Source of the DNA: Corynebacterium parakroppenstedtii
GTDB lineage: Bacteria > Actinomycetota > Actinomycetes > Mycobacteriales > Mycobacteriaceae
Length of the DNA: 64,000 bases
NCBI RefSeq assembly: GCF_019754935.1
Contig: NZ_JAGSOA010000001.1
Span: 1,364,001 to 1,428,000, forward strand
Reading direction: 5' to 3'
Shown: in pieces, positions 56,085 to 64,000 of the stretch
How the letters are laid out: every line of letters starts with the position of its first letter
Position numbering within the stretch: position 1 is the first letter of the stretch
Program-made: the position numbers and the translations under genes
The notes under the pieces: generated by a model
The model's input: the letters and a program-made list of their open reading frames with translations, nothing else
Told to the model about the DNA's origin: nothing
The model's database searches: none

Positions 56085-57689
56085 ATGAGTGGGCGCTTCA
56101 TAGACACAATCATCAAAAGGGCGCATGAGGAAACAGAAGGGATAACTTTCCTTGATCCGGCGGGGGAGACGACCTTGACCTATGGTGCATTGTGTCGTAC
56201 TGCCCAAGAATGGGCGGGATCGTTGATGAACCGTGGTGTGCGCCAAGGTAGCCATGTCGTTCTTCAAATCGTCGACAATAAAGCCCTTGTACCAGCTTTT
56301 TGGGCGGCCTTGTGGATCGGAGCAATTCCCGTTCCGATGCCTCCTGCCCGAAGTCCTGAAGATAATGCAAAGCTAGTTCGGGTTATCGATCTGCTTGATA
56401 ATCCCGTTGTACTGAGTGACCATGTCGACGCATTTACGCCGAAAGTTCAGCAGATCACCATCGATACCGCATCACTGTCGCAGGACAGCAGTGGAGAGGC
56501 TTTTCTACCCGAACCGGCTGACGTGTCTGCTGAGGACACGAGGATTATCCAGTTCTCGTCCGGGTCTACAGGATCGCCCAAGGGAATTATCGTTACAGAA
56601 TCTGTGATTGTCCGCGGGCTTGAAGCAATTGTTCCTCGTCGTCCTGCCAAGGTGAAAAACTCTATGCTCACCTGGCTTCCGCTCACTCATAATTTGTCCC
56701 TTCTAGGCTTCCACGTCTACGCAATTCTCCAGAACTATTCACAGGTACTGATGCCTACGGCTAGCTTTGTTGCTAATCCCCTTTCCTGGTTGCGTGCGAT
56801 AAATGACTACCGGCCGACTGTTACGGCGTGCGTAAACTTTGCGTTCCGACACTTGCTCCGATACATCACGACGCATCAGAGTGAATTAGAGGGAATTGAC
56901 TTATCGAGCGTGCACAAGATTCTCTGCGGATCAGAACCCATAGATCCAGAACTAGCCGCTAAAGTTCAATCCGAGTTGCACAAATATGGGTTACGGCCTA
57001 ACGCAATTAATGCTGGTTATGGTCTTTCAGAAGCGTGCCTCCTCGTATCCGTATCGGATATTTACGAGCCACTTCACGTGATCTACCTCAATAGATCTGA
57101 GCTTCTTCCTGGGAATAAGTTAGCCGAAGTTGGACCGACTGATGGTTCTCCGTTCGTTTCCGTGGGACATGAAGCTCCGGGTATTACTGTGTCCATTCGT
57201 GACGATGAAGGACAAGACCTCGGCAACGAGGTTATTGGTGAGATCTATATCTCGGGACCTTCAGTAACTAGCAAAGTCCTAACGGACAATGGGGTGCAGG
57301 ATCAACCCTTCACCGATGATGGCGCACTCGGTACGGGTGATATAGGAGTTCTTCATAAGGATGAGCTTTATGTCGTTGGTCGACGGAAAGACATCATTTT
57401 TATAGGTGGTAAAAACTACTATTCGAATGACCTGGAATCTTTGCTTGAAAAGAATACCGGTATTCAATGTGCAGTCTTAGGTGCAATGGATCCCAAGACT
57501 AAGACCGAGGCGGTGTATGTCTTCGGTGTACGTAAAGAGGGACTTGCTGAGAAGGCTGGCACAGCACGTTTGAAACAGACTGCCATGCAACAGTTGGCAA
57601 TACCCATTCACCATGTCGCGTGGGTGGACGAACTTCCCACCACCCCAAATGGGAAGATATGCCGACACAGGTTGGAGGCGACGATCTAG
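56085..57689 (+). CDS. fatty-acyl-AMP-ligase-like adenylate-forming enzyme
   Basis: A 534-residue ANL-superfamily enzyme. The phosphate loop is FSSGSTGSPKGIIVTE near residue 156. A WLPLTHNLSLLGFH segment stands where FAALs have WLPxYHDMGL, followed by CGSEPID and YGLSEACLLVS. The C-terminal lysine is in TPNGKICRHRL. These resemble fatty-acyl-AMP ligases, which load acyl groups onto carrier proteins, more than salicylate ligases. The ATG at 56085 has GGAGG 5 bases before it. An ATG at 56022, overlapping the previous stop codon as ATGA, is an alternative and would add 21 residues. It sits directly before the NRPS, whose N-terminal carrier domain is the likely acceptor. Confidence 0.82.
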   Translation: MSGRFIDTIIKRAHEETEGITFLDPAGETTLTYGALCRTAQEWAGSLMNRGVRQGSHVVLQIVDNKALVPAFWAALWIGAIPVPMPPARSPEDNAKLVRVIDLLDNPVVLSDHVDAFTPKVQQITIDTASLSQDSSGEAFLPEPADVSAEDTRIIQFSSGSTGSPKGIIVTESVIVRGLEAIVPRRPAKVKNSMLTWLPLTHNLSLLGFHVYAILQNYSQVLMPTASFVANPLSWLRAINDYRPTVTACVNFAFRHLLRYITTHQSELEGIDLSSVHKILCGSEPIDPELAAKVQSELHKYGLRPNAINAGYGLSEACLLVSVSDIYEPLHVIYLNRSELLPGNKLAEVGPTDGSPFVSVGHEAPGITVSIRDDEGQDLGNEVIGEIYISGPSVTSKVLTDNGVQDQPFTDDGALGTGDIGVLHKDELYVVGRRKDIIFIGGKNYYSNDLESLLEKNTGIQCAVLGAMDPKTKTEAVYVFGVRKEGLAEKAGTARLKQTAMQQLAIPIHHVAWVDELPTTPNGKICRHRLEATI

Positions 57690-60600
57690 ATGTCCTCGCA
57701 CCAAAGTATCCTTTCCCGGGAACAGATCAGTGCCAATGTCGTGGCAGTGATTGAGAATTATTGTGGCGTTGCTCCGCTGAACTCGTCGGCCCCACTCCGG
57801 GAAACCATTGTCCATTCGCTCACATTTCTTCAAGTCATCATGGACATAGAAGAATGTTGTAAGCGGTCCTTGGATTACTCCTCATTCGACGTGAATACGA
57901 GCTTGGATGAACTGATTGACATAGTCGTATCTGCTAAGGCGATCAATTCACCGGAATCTCAAAGTTCACCTGAAACTCTTCGTGCGCAAAAGCTTCCTTC
58001 GGCAAAGGACGAAGAATTCGAAGGTGTTCAAAAGCCTAAACGAACTAATTCTAAACAAACTCTTGAGGAAGAGATCCCCCTCAACCCTATGCAGATTGCA
58101 TACCTCATGGGGGATGATCCTGATTTAGAACTCGGTGGACAAGCAACCTTAATTTATCTAGAGACTCATCATTCGCAGCCGTCTTCTGAAGTGTACAAAG
58201 CTGTGTTTGATGTTCTGAGTCGACATGACATTTTCCGTTACCGGCCCGACATTATGACCGGCACACTTCAGCCTGATCCGTCCTTTGGGCCAAAGATAAC
58301 CACGGATCAAGACGTTCCAGATCTTGATCGCGAATCGATGATTGCTGAAGGGTCGAAAGCGCATCACAGTAAACATCTTGTACATGCTCACGTCGTTGCC
58401 GAACTAGATGGTGGAACCAGGGTTCAGTGGGTATTTGCAATGGTTGTTGTTGATGCGGGCTCACTCTATGTCATCCTTGATGAGCTTGCTGAGCGCCTTG
58501 CTGGCCACAACCTACCGACCCCACCCCGGGCGAAGGACGCTGCGTGCCGACTTGCTACACGATGGTCATCTGAGGACCGCGCCGTCGCACGCACCTACTG
58601 GAGGGATGTTGCTCACCATCTACCCCAATGCCCCGAGTTTCCGGTATGTGTCATTGGAGATCATCCGTGGCGCACCAAACGGTTGTCCACGCTTTTTAGC
58701 CCGGATACCGTTGCTTTGGCTGAACAACGTGCTAAGCAGTACGGCACCACACTAAATGCTCTCATACTTGCCCTCCACACAAGTGTCCTTTGTCGGTGGT
58801 TATCGGTGCCAGATGTGACCTTTAACGTCACCGTCACAGATCGGCCTTTTGCCGGGGGCGAACAGGGTGCCGGGGTGGGCGATTACACGTCTTCAATTCT
58901 CGTTGGTGCCTTTCCGTCCCGAACCCAGTCATTGGAAGAATGCGCACAACAGATTGACCACGCTTTGACTGAGGGGCTCCGCTACCGGGCGATGAGTGGG
59001 GTTGAAGTTCTACAAGAATTTTTTAAAGAAAGTCGAAGTGACGGAAAAGCAACAGCGCCTTTCGTATTCACGAGTTACTTAGGCGCCAACGGCGGTGCTG
59101 GTCAGTCGGTCCCTAATCCATTCGATATTGACAATATTTATACCCACACATCTCAGGTATGCCTCGATATTCAGCTCATGCCCAGCTACAAAGGGCTTCT
59201 CCTCTCGTGGGATTACGTTCCCGAATACTGGCCATACATCAACGCCATGTTTTCCTGCGTGAGGGACGCTTTTCACGCCGTCATCAATGGTGATGAAACC
59301 TGGCCTGTAGTAGATGAACAAACGAATAAGAAAATTCAGGACTTTAACAACACAGGCCCTTCTCCTTGGGAAGGAAGGACCTTGATTGATTTCGTTCGAG
59401 AGAATAGTGAAGCGCATCCAGGTGCCCTTGCAATTCGAGATATTGACGAGACAATGTCCTACCAGCAGCTATGGGATAATGCCGGCAAAGTAGCTAATTA
59501 TCTCCAACGAGAAGGCTGTTCAAAGGGAGACCTTGTAGCAGTCGAGTACTCTCGTCGTTCTGCCGATATCGTAGCAATGGTGGGAGCGCTGCGTGCTGGG
59601 GCCGCGTGGGTACCTATTGATAGCCAGTTACCTGATCGTCGCAAGGAATCTATTCTTCGTCGGAGTAATGCGGTAACAGTTTTACGCTCGTCGGTTGAAG
59701 AGATCTGGCAATCTTTTCCCGAAAATCCGAAAGAAGTAGTCCTCGATCCAGATGACCTCGCCTATGTCATATTCACTTCAGGGACAACAGGAGAGCCCAA
59801 GGGAGTAGAAATTACCCACCGTGGTGTTGTGGGAACTATTGGAGATATTTCCGAACGTTTTGAGGTGAACCAGAAAGATAGGTTAATCGCTTTATCGTCT
59901 TATGGGTTCGACTTGTCGGTATATGACATATTCGGAGCCTTCGCTACGGGTGCCTCGGTGTCTTTGGTGCGTGATGAAAGAGACGCTGACGAGATCATCG
60001 AAGTTCTCCGCAACGATGAAACAACCATATGGAACACGGCACCAGCTTTATTGGAGCTTCTCTTCTTGAGAATTGCGGAAAACAACGTTTTCCCCGATAT
60101 AAGAGTAGTGATGCTTAGTGGTGATCGGATTCCCGCTACTTTAGTGGCTCGGGCACGGGACGTATTCCCGAACGCTAGAATCATCAGCCTAGGTGGCGCC
60201 ACAGAAGCAAGCATTTGGTCCATCTGTATAGAGGTAGACGAGAATAGCTTCGACGGAGCAATCCCTTACGGATATCCTCTCAGAGGACAACGTGTTCACG
60301 TCCTTGGTCCTGATCGGCGCCCTTGTCCCTTAGGAGTTCCGGGAGATATATGGATTTCCGGAAATGGAATCGCACGAGGATACATCGGCGATCCTAAGCG
60401 GACTGCCGCGGCATTTGTAGAGTTACCGAATATCGGTCGTAGTTACGATACAGGTGACCGGGGTGTGATGGGGGATAACGGTTCTATCGAGTTCCTTGGT
60501 CGGAGGGATCGTCAAGTCAAGGTAGCTGGTCACCGGATCGAATTGGGAGAAATTGAGGCCACAGCGACGCAGGTCGCTGGGGTTACTCGGGCTGTGGCCG

Positions 60601-63600
60601 GTGTTTTTTCCACTCGTCAAGATACCCGGGCGCTTTATTGTGTGGTAGTTCAAAGCGCGACGGGAAATGGCGAGACGCTTGCGGATGCTGTACGTAATCG
60701 TCTCCGTCAGAGTTTGCCAACATACATGGTGCCTACGGTTATTGAAGTACGTACAGAGCTTCCCGTAACTAGTAACGGCAAAGTAGATTACCGACGGCTT
60801 GAACAGCAAGTTAAAGAAGGCCAAGTCAGTAACGGAGACGCCCTGCTCGGCGCGAAATTTAACCATGATGAACCGATTCCTGAGATTCTTCGTGAAATTT
60901 GGACTGACTCACTCGGAGGAGTAACAGAATCTGAATCTTTGGGCTTTTTTGAAGCTGGCGGCGATTCCCTAGGCTTCCAACGAATGCTGAGGAAAGTAGA
61001 GGAAAGAACCGGAATTCGTCCTCGTTTCCGAGACATCATCGTCGAACCTACGCTGCCTACCCTTGCAAAAGTAGTGGCCAAAGGGATCAAAGTATCCAGC
61101 CAGCGCATTGACGAACACCGCGAGGATTTGAATGAAATAGGTCCGTATGACCCGTTCCCCCTCACAGAAATGCAGCAGGCCTACCTCATCGGACGCCGTG
61201 CTGGGTTCCAATACAGCGGAATGGGTGAGCACTACTATCTAGAAAGCCTCACCGACGTTGACCTTGCACGTCTCGAAGGCGCCCTTAACAAGGTTATTTG
61301 GGCTCATCCTATGCTCCGCGCGGTAATTGTGGGAGATGATCAGCAGCGTGTTCTCGCAGATGTTGATTACTACAACATCCCGGTGACAGATCTTCGGCAC
61401 GCAACAGAAGGTGAAATTGAGGAACAAATTAGCCGACATCGCGCGCGGTTAAGCCACGAAGTGTTCGATCCTCAACAATGGCCACTTTTCCGACTCGAAG
61501 CGTTGCGGTTACCGGACGAGCACCTGCGTCTCTTTTTCTCCATTGATTTAATGATCGGCGACGGGGCAAGTCAACAAATCTTTATCGAAGATCTCGGCCG
61601 TGCATACCGAGGAGAACCTCTTGTTGAACAAAACGGAACTTTCCAGGAATATGCAATAGAGTTACAAAAGAGAAATCTGGCGACTACTCCACAGCAGTTA
61701 TTAGGGTCTGAAGAATATAACAAGGTGATATCGACGTTCCCTGCGGGGTCTACGCTTGTGCTCTCCGAGCCGGTTGACGAGGACCCGGCGATGGAGCGGT
61801 TAAGTCGCCGTTTTAATGCTTCTGAAGTACATCGATTGCAGGTTACTGCAGCACAGCTGGGATGCTCTCTTTCAGCGCTCTTCCTAGCCGCTTACGCTGC
61901 AGCATTGACGAGTTTTAGCCGAGGGAACAGAGTCGGGCTAAATATCACCACATACAATCGTGATCCTGAGATCGGGGCTCACCACAATGTCATCGGGGAT
62001 TTCACCGGTGTTGTGTTACTTCCGTTCGAGAATGCTGATATCGCTGACTTGGCTGATACCGCACGGGAAGCGCAAAACGCTCTCCTGACCCATCTCACGG
62101 CGCGTTACCCGGGTACGCAGGTGCTCGCAGAAATAGCCCGTCAGAAGAAGTCCTTTGGGAGTGCGGTCGCTCCGTTCGTGTTTACATCGCTGCTGTTTGA
62201 CTCAGATGTCAGTTCAGCTTTACCCCACAGCTCAGAGAGCATTGTAAAGAGTACTTCTAGCGGTGGATTTAGTGCAGATCGACGGATCGAGTCGGATCGT
62301 AACGTGTTGGGAACTGTGGAATGGGCCGTATCCCAAACACCGCAAGTACTTATCGATAACCAAGTCATTGCAGTAGGCAACGAGATCTCCTTGGCGTGGG
62401 ACTACCGTTCCGGAGCTCTCGATAAACAGCTCGTAGAGGACGTTTTTGATGTCTACTGCCGCACTATTGATAGCTGTATTATGGGTCAGCCCGACGTAGC
62501 GAGACTTGAAAAAACGCAGGCAAGTCGACTGCGGTGCCTTCTTTCTGGTTCGGCATCAAACACGTCGGGTGCTTCGAATAAGGACCCAGTAGCCGGGCAG
62601 CCTTCTGCCACTGCTCTTCGACGGGTCAGTGAGGCACTACAAAGCTTCGGTATAAGTTGCGACAATATCGACGACAACCTGTTTGAACACGGGATAGATT
62701 CCTTGAGTTTTGTCTCCCTCGTGCAGCGTATTGAAGAAATCGCTGGGCACGATATTGCACTTGCCGATGCCCTAGAGACCCCGACGCAGCGTGGTTTAGC
62801 TGCTCTAGTTCACGAAACCGATCTTCTGCAGCCCCACCGGCGGTGCCTCAGTCTCTTACGGAAGGGCGACCCGACCAAAGTACTTCTGTTTGTTCACGGT
62901 GGCTTTGGAACCGTGGATATTTACCAGCAGCTAGCCCGGTCGATGCCCGGAAATTACGAAATATGGGGACTAAGTTTTGCCGAACATTTCATGGTCTATC
63001 CCCAATACCTGTCCATTGAAGAATTAGCGGCGGACTATGTGGCAGCTATTCGGGACAGAATCAGTCCACATTCGAGTGTTGCCGTGGCGGGCTGGAGCGT
63101 TGGTGGAACCTTGGCCGTTGAACTTGCCCATCAGCTGGGTGATCGGTGCCAGGCACTTGTTTTACTCGACAGCCTTGCCCCAGGCCCCATAGTTGATGTC
63201 GGTGATTTCACCGAGCATTCTGAGCGAGAGCTTCTCGAAAGCATACCGGGATTCGGAATCTCGGCAGAAAAACCTATCTCTGATGGTGTTGAAGGACTAT
63301 GGATCGAAGCTCAGTGCGCCATTGAGAGTGCCCACAATTCGGGAGCCATACGGGAATTAGCCCGCTCACTCTCTCCGACACTTCTTGAAGATCTCGGTAT
63401 GAGTGGAGATCGGGTGACCCTAACAGACCTGAACACCCTACGCACCTTGGTAGCTGCGCGTAACGCTTATCAGCCTCGTAGTTACCGATATGACGAGGCC
63501 TTGCTCGTCCTCCCCGATGATGGAGAGGCAGAAAACAGCAGGAATTGGTCCAAGTATGGCGTCAAAAACGTACGCAGTGCCGAAGTTATTGGAAACCACT

Positions 63601-63677
63601 ATTCATTTGTGATGGAGCAGCAAGCGCCGGCAACGGCCCAAATTATTGCTTCTTATATTGAAGGGAGGGGAATGTAA
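57690..63677 (+). CDS. NRPS: ACP - Cy(degenerate) - A(Cys) - PCP - Cy - PCP - TE
   Basis: A 1,995-residue multidomain synthetase. Carrier 1 (residues 1-85) has VHSLTF with Ser43. Cy1 (130-550) reads AMVVVDAGS at 250-258, so its first aspartate is alanine. The A domain (about 560-1050) has FTSGTTGEPKG, FDLSVYDIFG, WNTAPALL, MLSGDRIP and GGATEASIWS; the pocket residues I read are D-L-Y-N-L-S-L-I-W, the cysteine code of yersiniabactin/pyochelin synthetases. PCP1 has GGDSL near residue 1092, Cy2 (1150-1600) keeps DLMIGDGAS at 1286-1294, PCP2 has GIDSL near 1670 and the TE has GWSVGGT near 1800. It could make one or two thiazolines joined to an acyl starter. ATG 57690 directly follows the ligase stop codon. 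Confidence 0.92.
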   Translation: MSSHQSILSREQISANVVAVIENYCGVAPLNSSAPLRETIVHSLTFLQVIMDIEECCKRSLDYSSFDVNTSLDELIDIVVSAKAINSPESQSSPETLRAQKLPSAKDEEFEGVQKPKRTNSKQTLEEEIPLNPMQIAYLMGDDPDLELGGQATLIYLETHHSQPSSEVYKAVFDVLSRHDIFRYRPDIMTGTLQPDPSFGPKITTDQDVPDLDRESMIAEGSKAHHSKHLVHAHVVAELDGGTRVQWVFAMVVVDAGSLYVILDELAERLAGHNLPTPPRAKDAACRLATRWSSEDRAVARTYWRDVAHHLPQCPEFPVCVIGDHPWRTKRLSTLFSPDTVALAEQRAKQYGTTLNALILALHTSVLCRWLSVPDVTFNVTVTDRPFAGGEQGAGVGDYTSSILVGAFPSRTQSLEECAQQIDHALTEGLRYRAMSGVEVLQEFFKESRSDGKATAPFVFTSYLGANGGAGQSVPNPFDIDNIYTHTSQVCLDIQLMPSYKGLLLSWDYVPEYWPYINAMFSCVRDAFHAVINGDETWPVVDEQTNKKIQDFNNTGPSPWEGRTLIDFVRENSEAHPGALAIRDIDETMSYQQLWDNAGKVANYLQREGCSKGDLVAVEYSRRSADIVAMVGALRAGAAWVPIDSQLPDRRKESILRRSNAVTVLRSSVEEIWQSFPENPKEVVLDPDDLAYVIFTSGTTGEPKGVEITHRGVVGTIGDISERFEVNQKDRLIALSSYGFDLSVYDIFGAFATGASVSLVRDERDADEIIEVLRNDETTIWNTAPALLELLFLRIAENNVFPDIRVVMLSGDRIPATLVARARDVFPNARIISLGGATEASIWSICIEVDENSFDGAIPYGYPLRGQRVHVLGPDRRPCPLGVPGDIWISGNGIARGYIGDPKRTAAAFVELPNIGRSYDTGDRGVMGDNGSIEFLGRRDRQVKVAGHRIELGEIEATATQVAGVTRAVAGVFSTRQDTRALYCVVVQSATGNGETLADAVRNRLRQSLPTYMVPTVIEVRTELPVTSNGKVDYRRLEQQVKEGQVSNGDALLGAKFNHDEPIPEILREIWTDSLGGVTESESLGFFEAGGDSLGFQRMLRKVEERTGIRPRFRDIIVEPTLPTLAKVVAKGIKVSSQRIDEHREDLNEIGPYDPFPLTEMQQAYLIGRRAGFQYSGMGEHYYLESLTDVDLARLEGALNKVIWAHPMLRAVIVGDDQQRVLADVDYYNIPVTDLRHATEGEIEEQISRHRARLSHEVFDPQQWPLFRLEALRLPDEHLRLFFSIDLMIGDGASQQIFIEDLGRAYRGEPLVEQNGTFQEYAIELQKRNLATTPQQLLGSEEYNKVISTFPAGSTLVLSEPVDEDPAMERLSRRFNASEVHRLQVTAAQLGCSLSALFLAAYAAALTSFSRGNRVGLNITTYNRDPEIGAHHNVIGDFTGVVLLPFENADIADLADTAREAQNALLTHLTARYPGTQVLAEIARQKKSFGSAVAPFVFTSLLFDSDVSSALPHSSESIVKSTSSGGFSADRRIESDRNVLGTVEWAVSQTPQVLIDNQVIAVGNEISLAWDYRSGALDKQLVEDVFDVYCRTIDSCIMGQPDVARLEKTQASRLRCLLSGSASNTSGASNKDPVAGQPSATALRRVSEALQSFGISCDNIDDNLFEHGIDSLSFVSLVQRIEEIAGHDIALADALETPTQRGLAALVHETDLLQPHRRCLSLLRKGDPTKVLLFVHGGFGTVDIYQQLARSMPGNYEIWGLSFAEHFMVYPQYLSIEELAADYVAAIRDRISPHSSVAVAGWSVGGTLAVELAHQLGDRCQALVLLDSLAPGPIVDVGDFTEHSERELLESIPGFGISAEKPISDGVEGLWIEAQCAIESAHNSGAIRELARSLSPTLLEDLGMSGDRVTLTDLNTLRTLVAARNAYQPRSYRYDEALLVLPDDGEAENSRNWSKYGVKNVRSAEVIGNHYSFVMEQQAPATAQIIASYIEGRGM

Positions 63678-64000
63678 ATGTCATCCCCTAACAAACCAAA
63701 ATCCCAGGAGCGTCTACCGGTTATTGTTATTGGTGGCACCGGAGTCACTGGCCGTATGGTGAGGAGAATTCTTAAGCGATACGGCATTGAATCGCATTAC
63801 ACCTCGCGTAAAGGTGGGCCCGAAGCCGAGCACCATGCGCTCGAATTGAACGACAGTGATTCAGGTTTTTCGGAAGCCGTTCGATTGCTAAGCCGTTTCA
63901 CCTGGGCCGTTATATGCGTAGGCCCCTTTGAGGTTGTTGAAGATAATTTCCATCAGGCATGTCTTTCGGCTGGAACAAACGTCGTCGACGTTAATGACTA
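63678..64000 (+). CDS. saccharopine dehydrogenase-like NAD(P)-binding protein, 3'-truncated by window edge
   Basis: The frame opens directly after the NRPS stop codon, with GGAGGGG 9 bases before the ATG. The visible 107 residues hold a Rossmann motif, VIVIGGTGVTGRMVRRIL, then YTSRKGG and AVICVGPFEVVEDNF, ending in AGTNVVDVND. This matches the N-terminal domain of saccharopine dehydrogenase-type reductases and differs from the Gfo/Idh fold of the known thiazolinyl imide reductases (YbtU, PchG). A tailoring reduction of the NRPS product is possible. The rest lies outside the window. Confidence 0.75.
   Translation, partial: MSSPNKPKSQERLPVIVIGGTGVTGRMVRRILKRYGIESHYTSRKGGPEAEHHALELNDSDSGFSEAVRLLSRFTWAVICVGPFEVVEDNFHQACLSAGTNVVDVND

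Noticed and set aside
56085-57689. Salicylate/2,3-dihydroxybenzoate-AMP ligase
   Set aside because: Motifs fit fatty-acyl-AMP ligases better, and no salicylate synthase is visible, though the gene could lie beyond the window.

Overview
The window is the chromosomal replication-origin region of a high-GC Gram-positive bacterium of the Mycobacteriales, most likely a Corynebacterium or close relative. From about 15 to 46 kb the gene order matches, almost gene for gene, the order I know around the Mycobacterium tuberculosis origin: pcnA - Nudix - DUF6049 - murJ - sigM - anti-sigma - trxB - trxA - cwlM - acetyltransferase - parB - parA - rsmG - khpB - yidC - yidD - rnpA - rpmH - oriC - dnaA - dnaN - recF - DUF721 - gyrB. 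Consensus DnaA boxes flank dnaA on both sides, and six parS sites (five perfect, one with a terminal mismatch) lie within 16 kb. Moderate GC, a secreted lipase and brnFE-like exporters also fit a corynebacterium; the species is inferred, not proven.

Layout. 0-15 kb: end of a MarR regulator, universal stress protein, small membrane protein, lepB-leuS operon (minus), an orphan 378-aa protein, an SDR, an SdpI-like membrane protein, a Nudix hydrolase, a YhgE/Pip membrane protein with a degenerate ABC ATPase, an SBF-like transporter, brnFE-like genes and YqgE. 15-29 kb: pcnA and its divergent cell-envelope/redox block, in which MurJ carries a pseudokinase domain and CwlM lacks its zinc ligands. 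28.7-29.4 kb: a small decayed toxin-antitoxin-like locus with two apparent frameshifts. 29.5-37.1 kb: the minus-strand parB-to-rpmH block. 37.1-40.6 kb: the two-part origin around dnaA. 40.6-46 kb: dnaN-recF-DUF721-gyrB. 46-52.6 kb: amino-acid permease, a small conserved protein, M18 aminopeptidase, arginase-like protein, secreted lipase and secreted serine protease.

53.2 kb to the window end is the most unusual part: one tightly packed plus-strand operon that looks like a metallophore or lipopeptide biosynthesis and transport system. It encodes an ECF-type S-like membrane protein, a single-chain fusion of two ABC ATPases with an EcfT-like membrane domain, a fatty-acyl-AMP-ligase-like enzyme, a 1,995-aa NRPS read as ACP-Cy*-A(Cys)-PCP-Cy-PCP-TE, and the start of a saccharopine-dehydrogenase-like Rossmann protein. 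The adenylation pocket residues spell the cysteine code known from yersiniabactin and pyochelin synthetases, but the loading enzyme resembles a lipid ligase rather than a salicylate ligase. The product may therefore be an acyl-thiazoline compound, with an ECF-like importer encoded in the same operon. A structured leader and an AT-rich palindrome precede the operon.

All calls rest on reading the sequence and on remembered family motifs. No searches were run.
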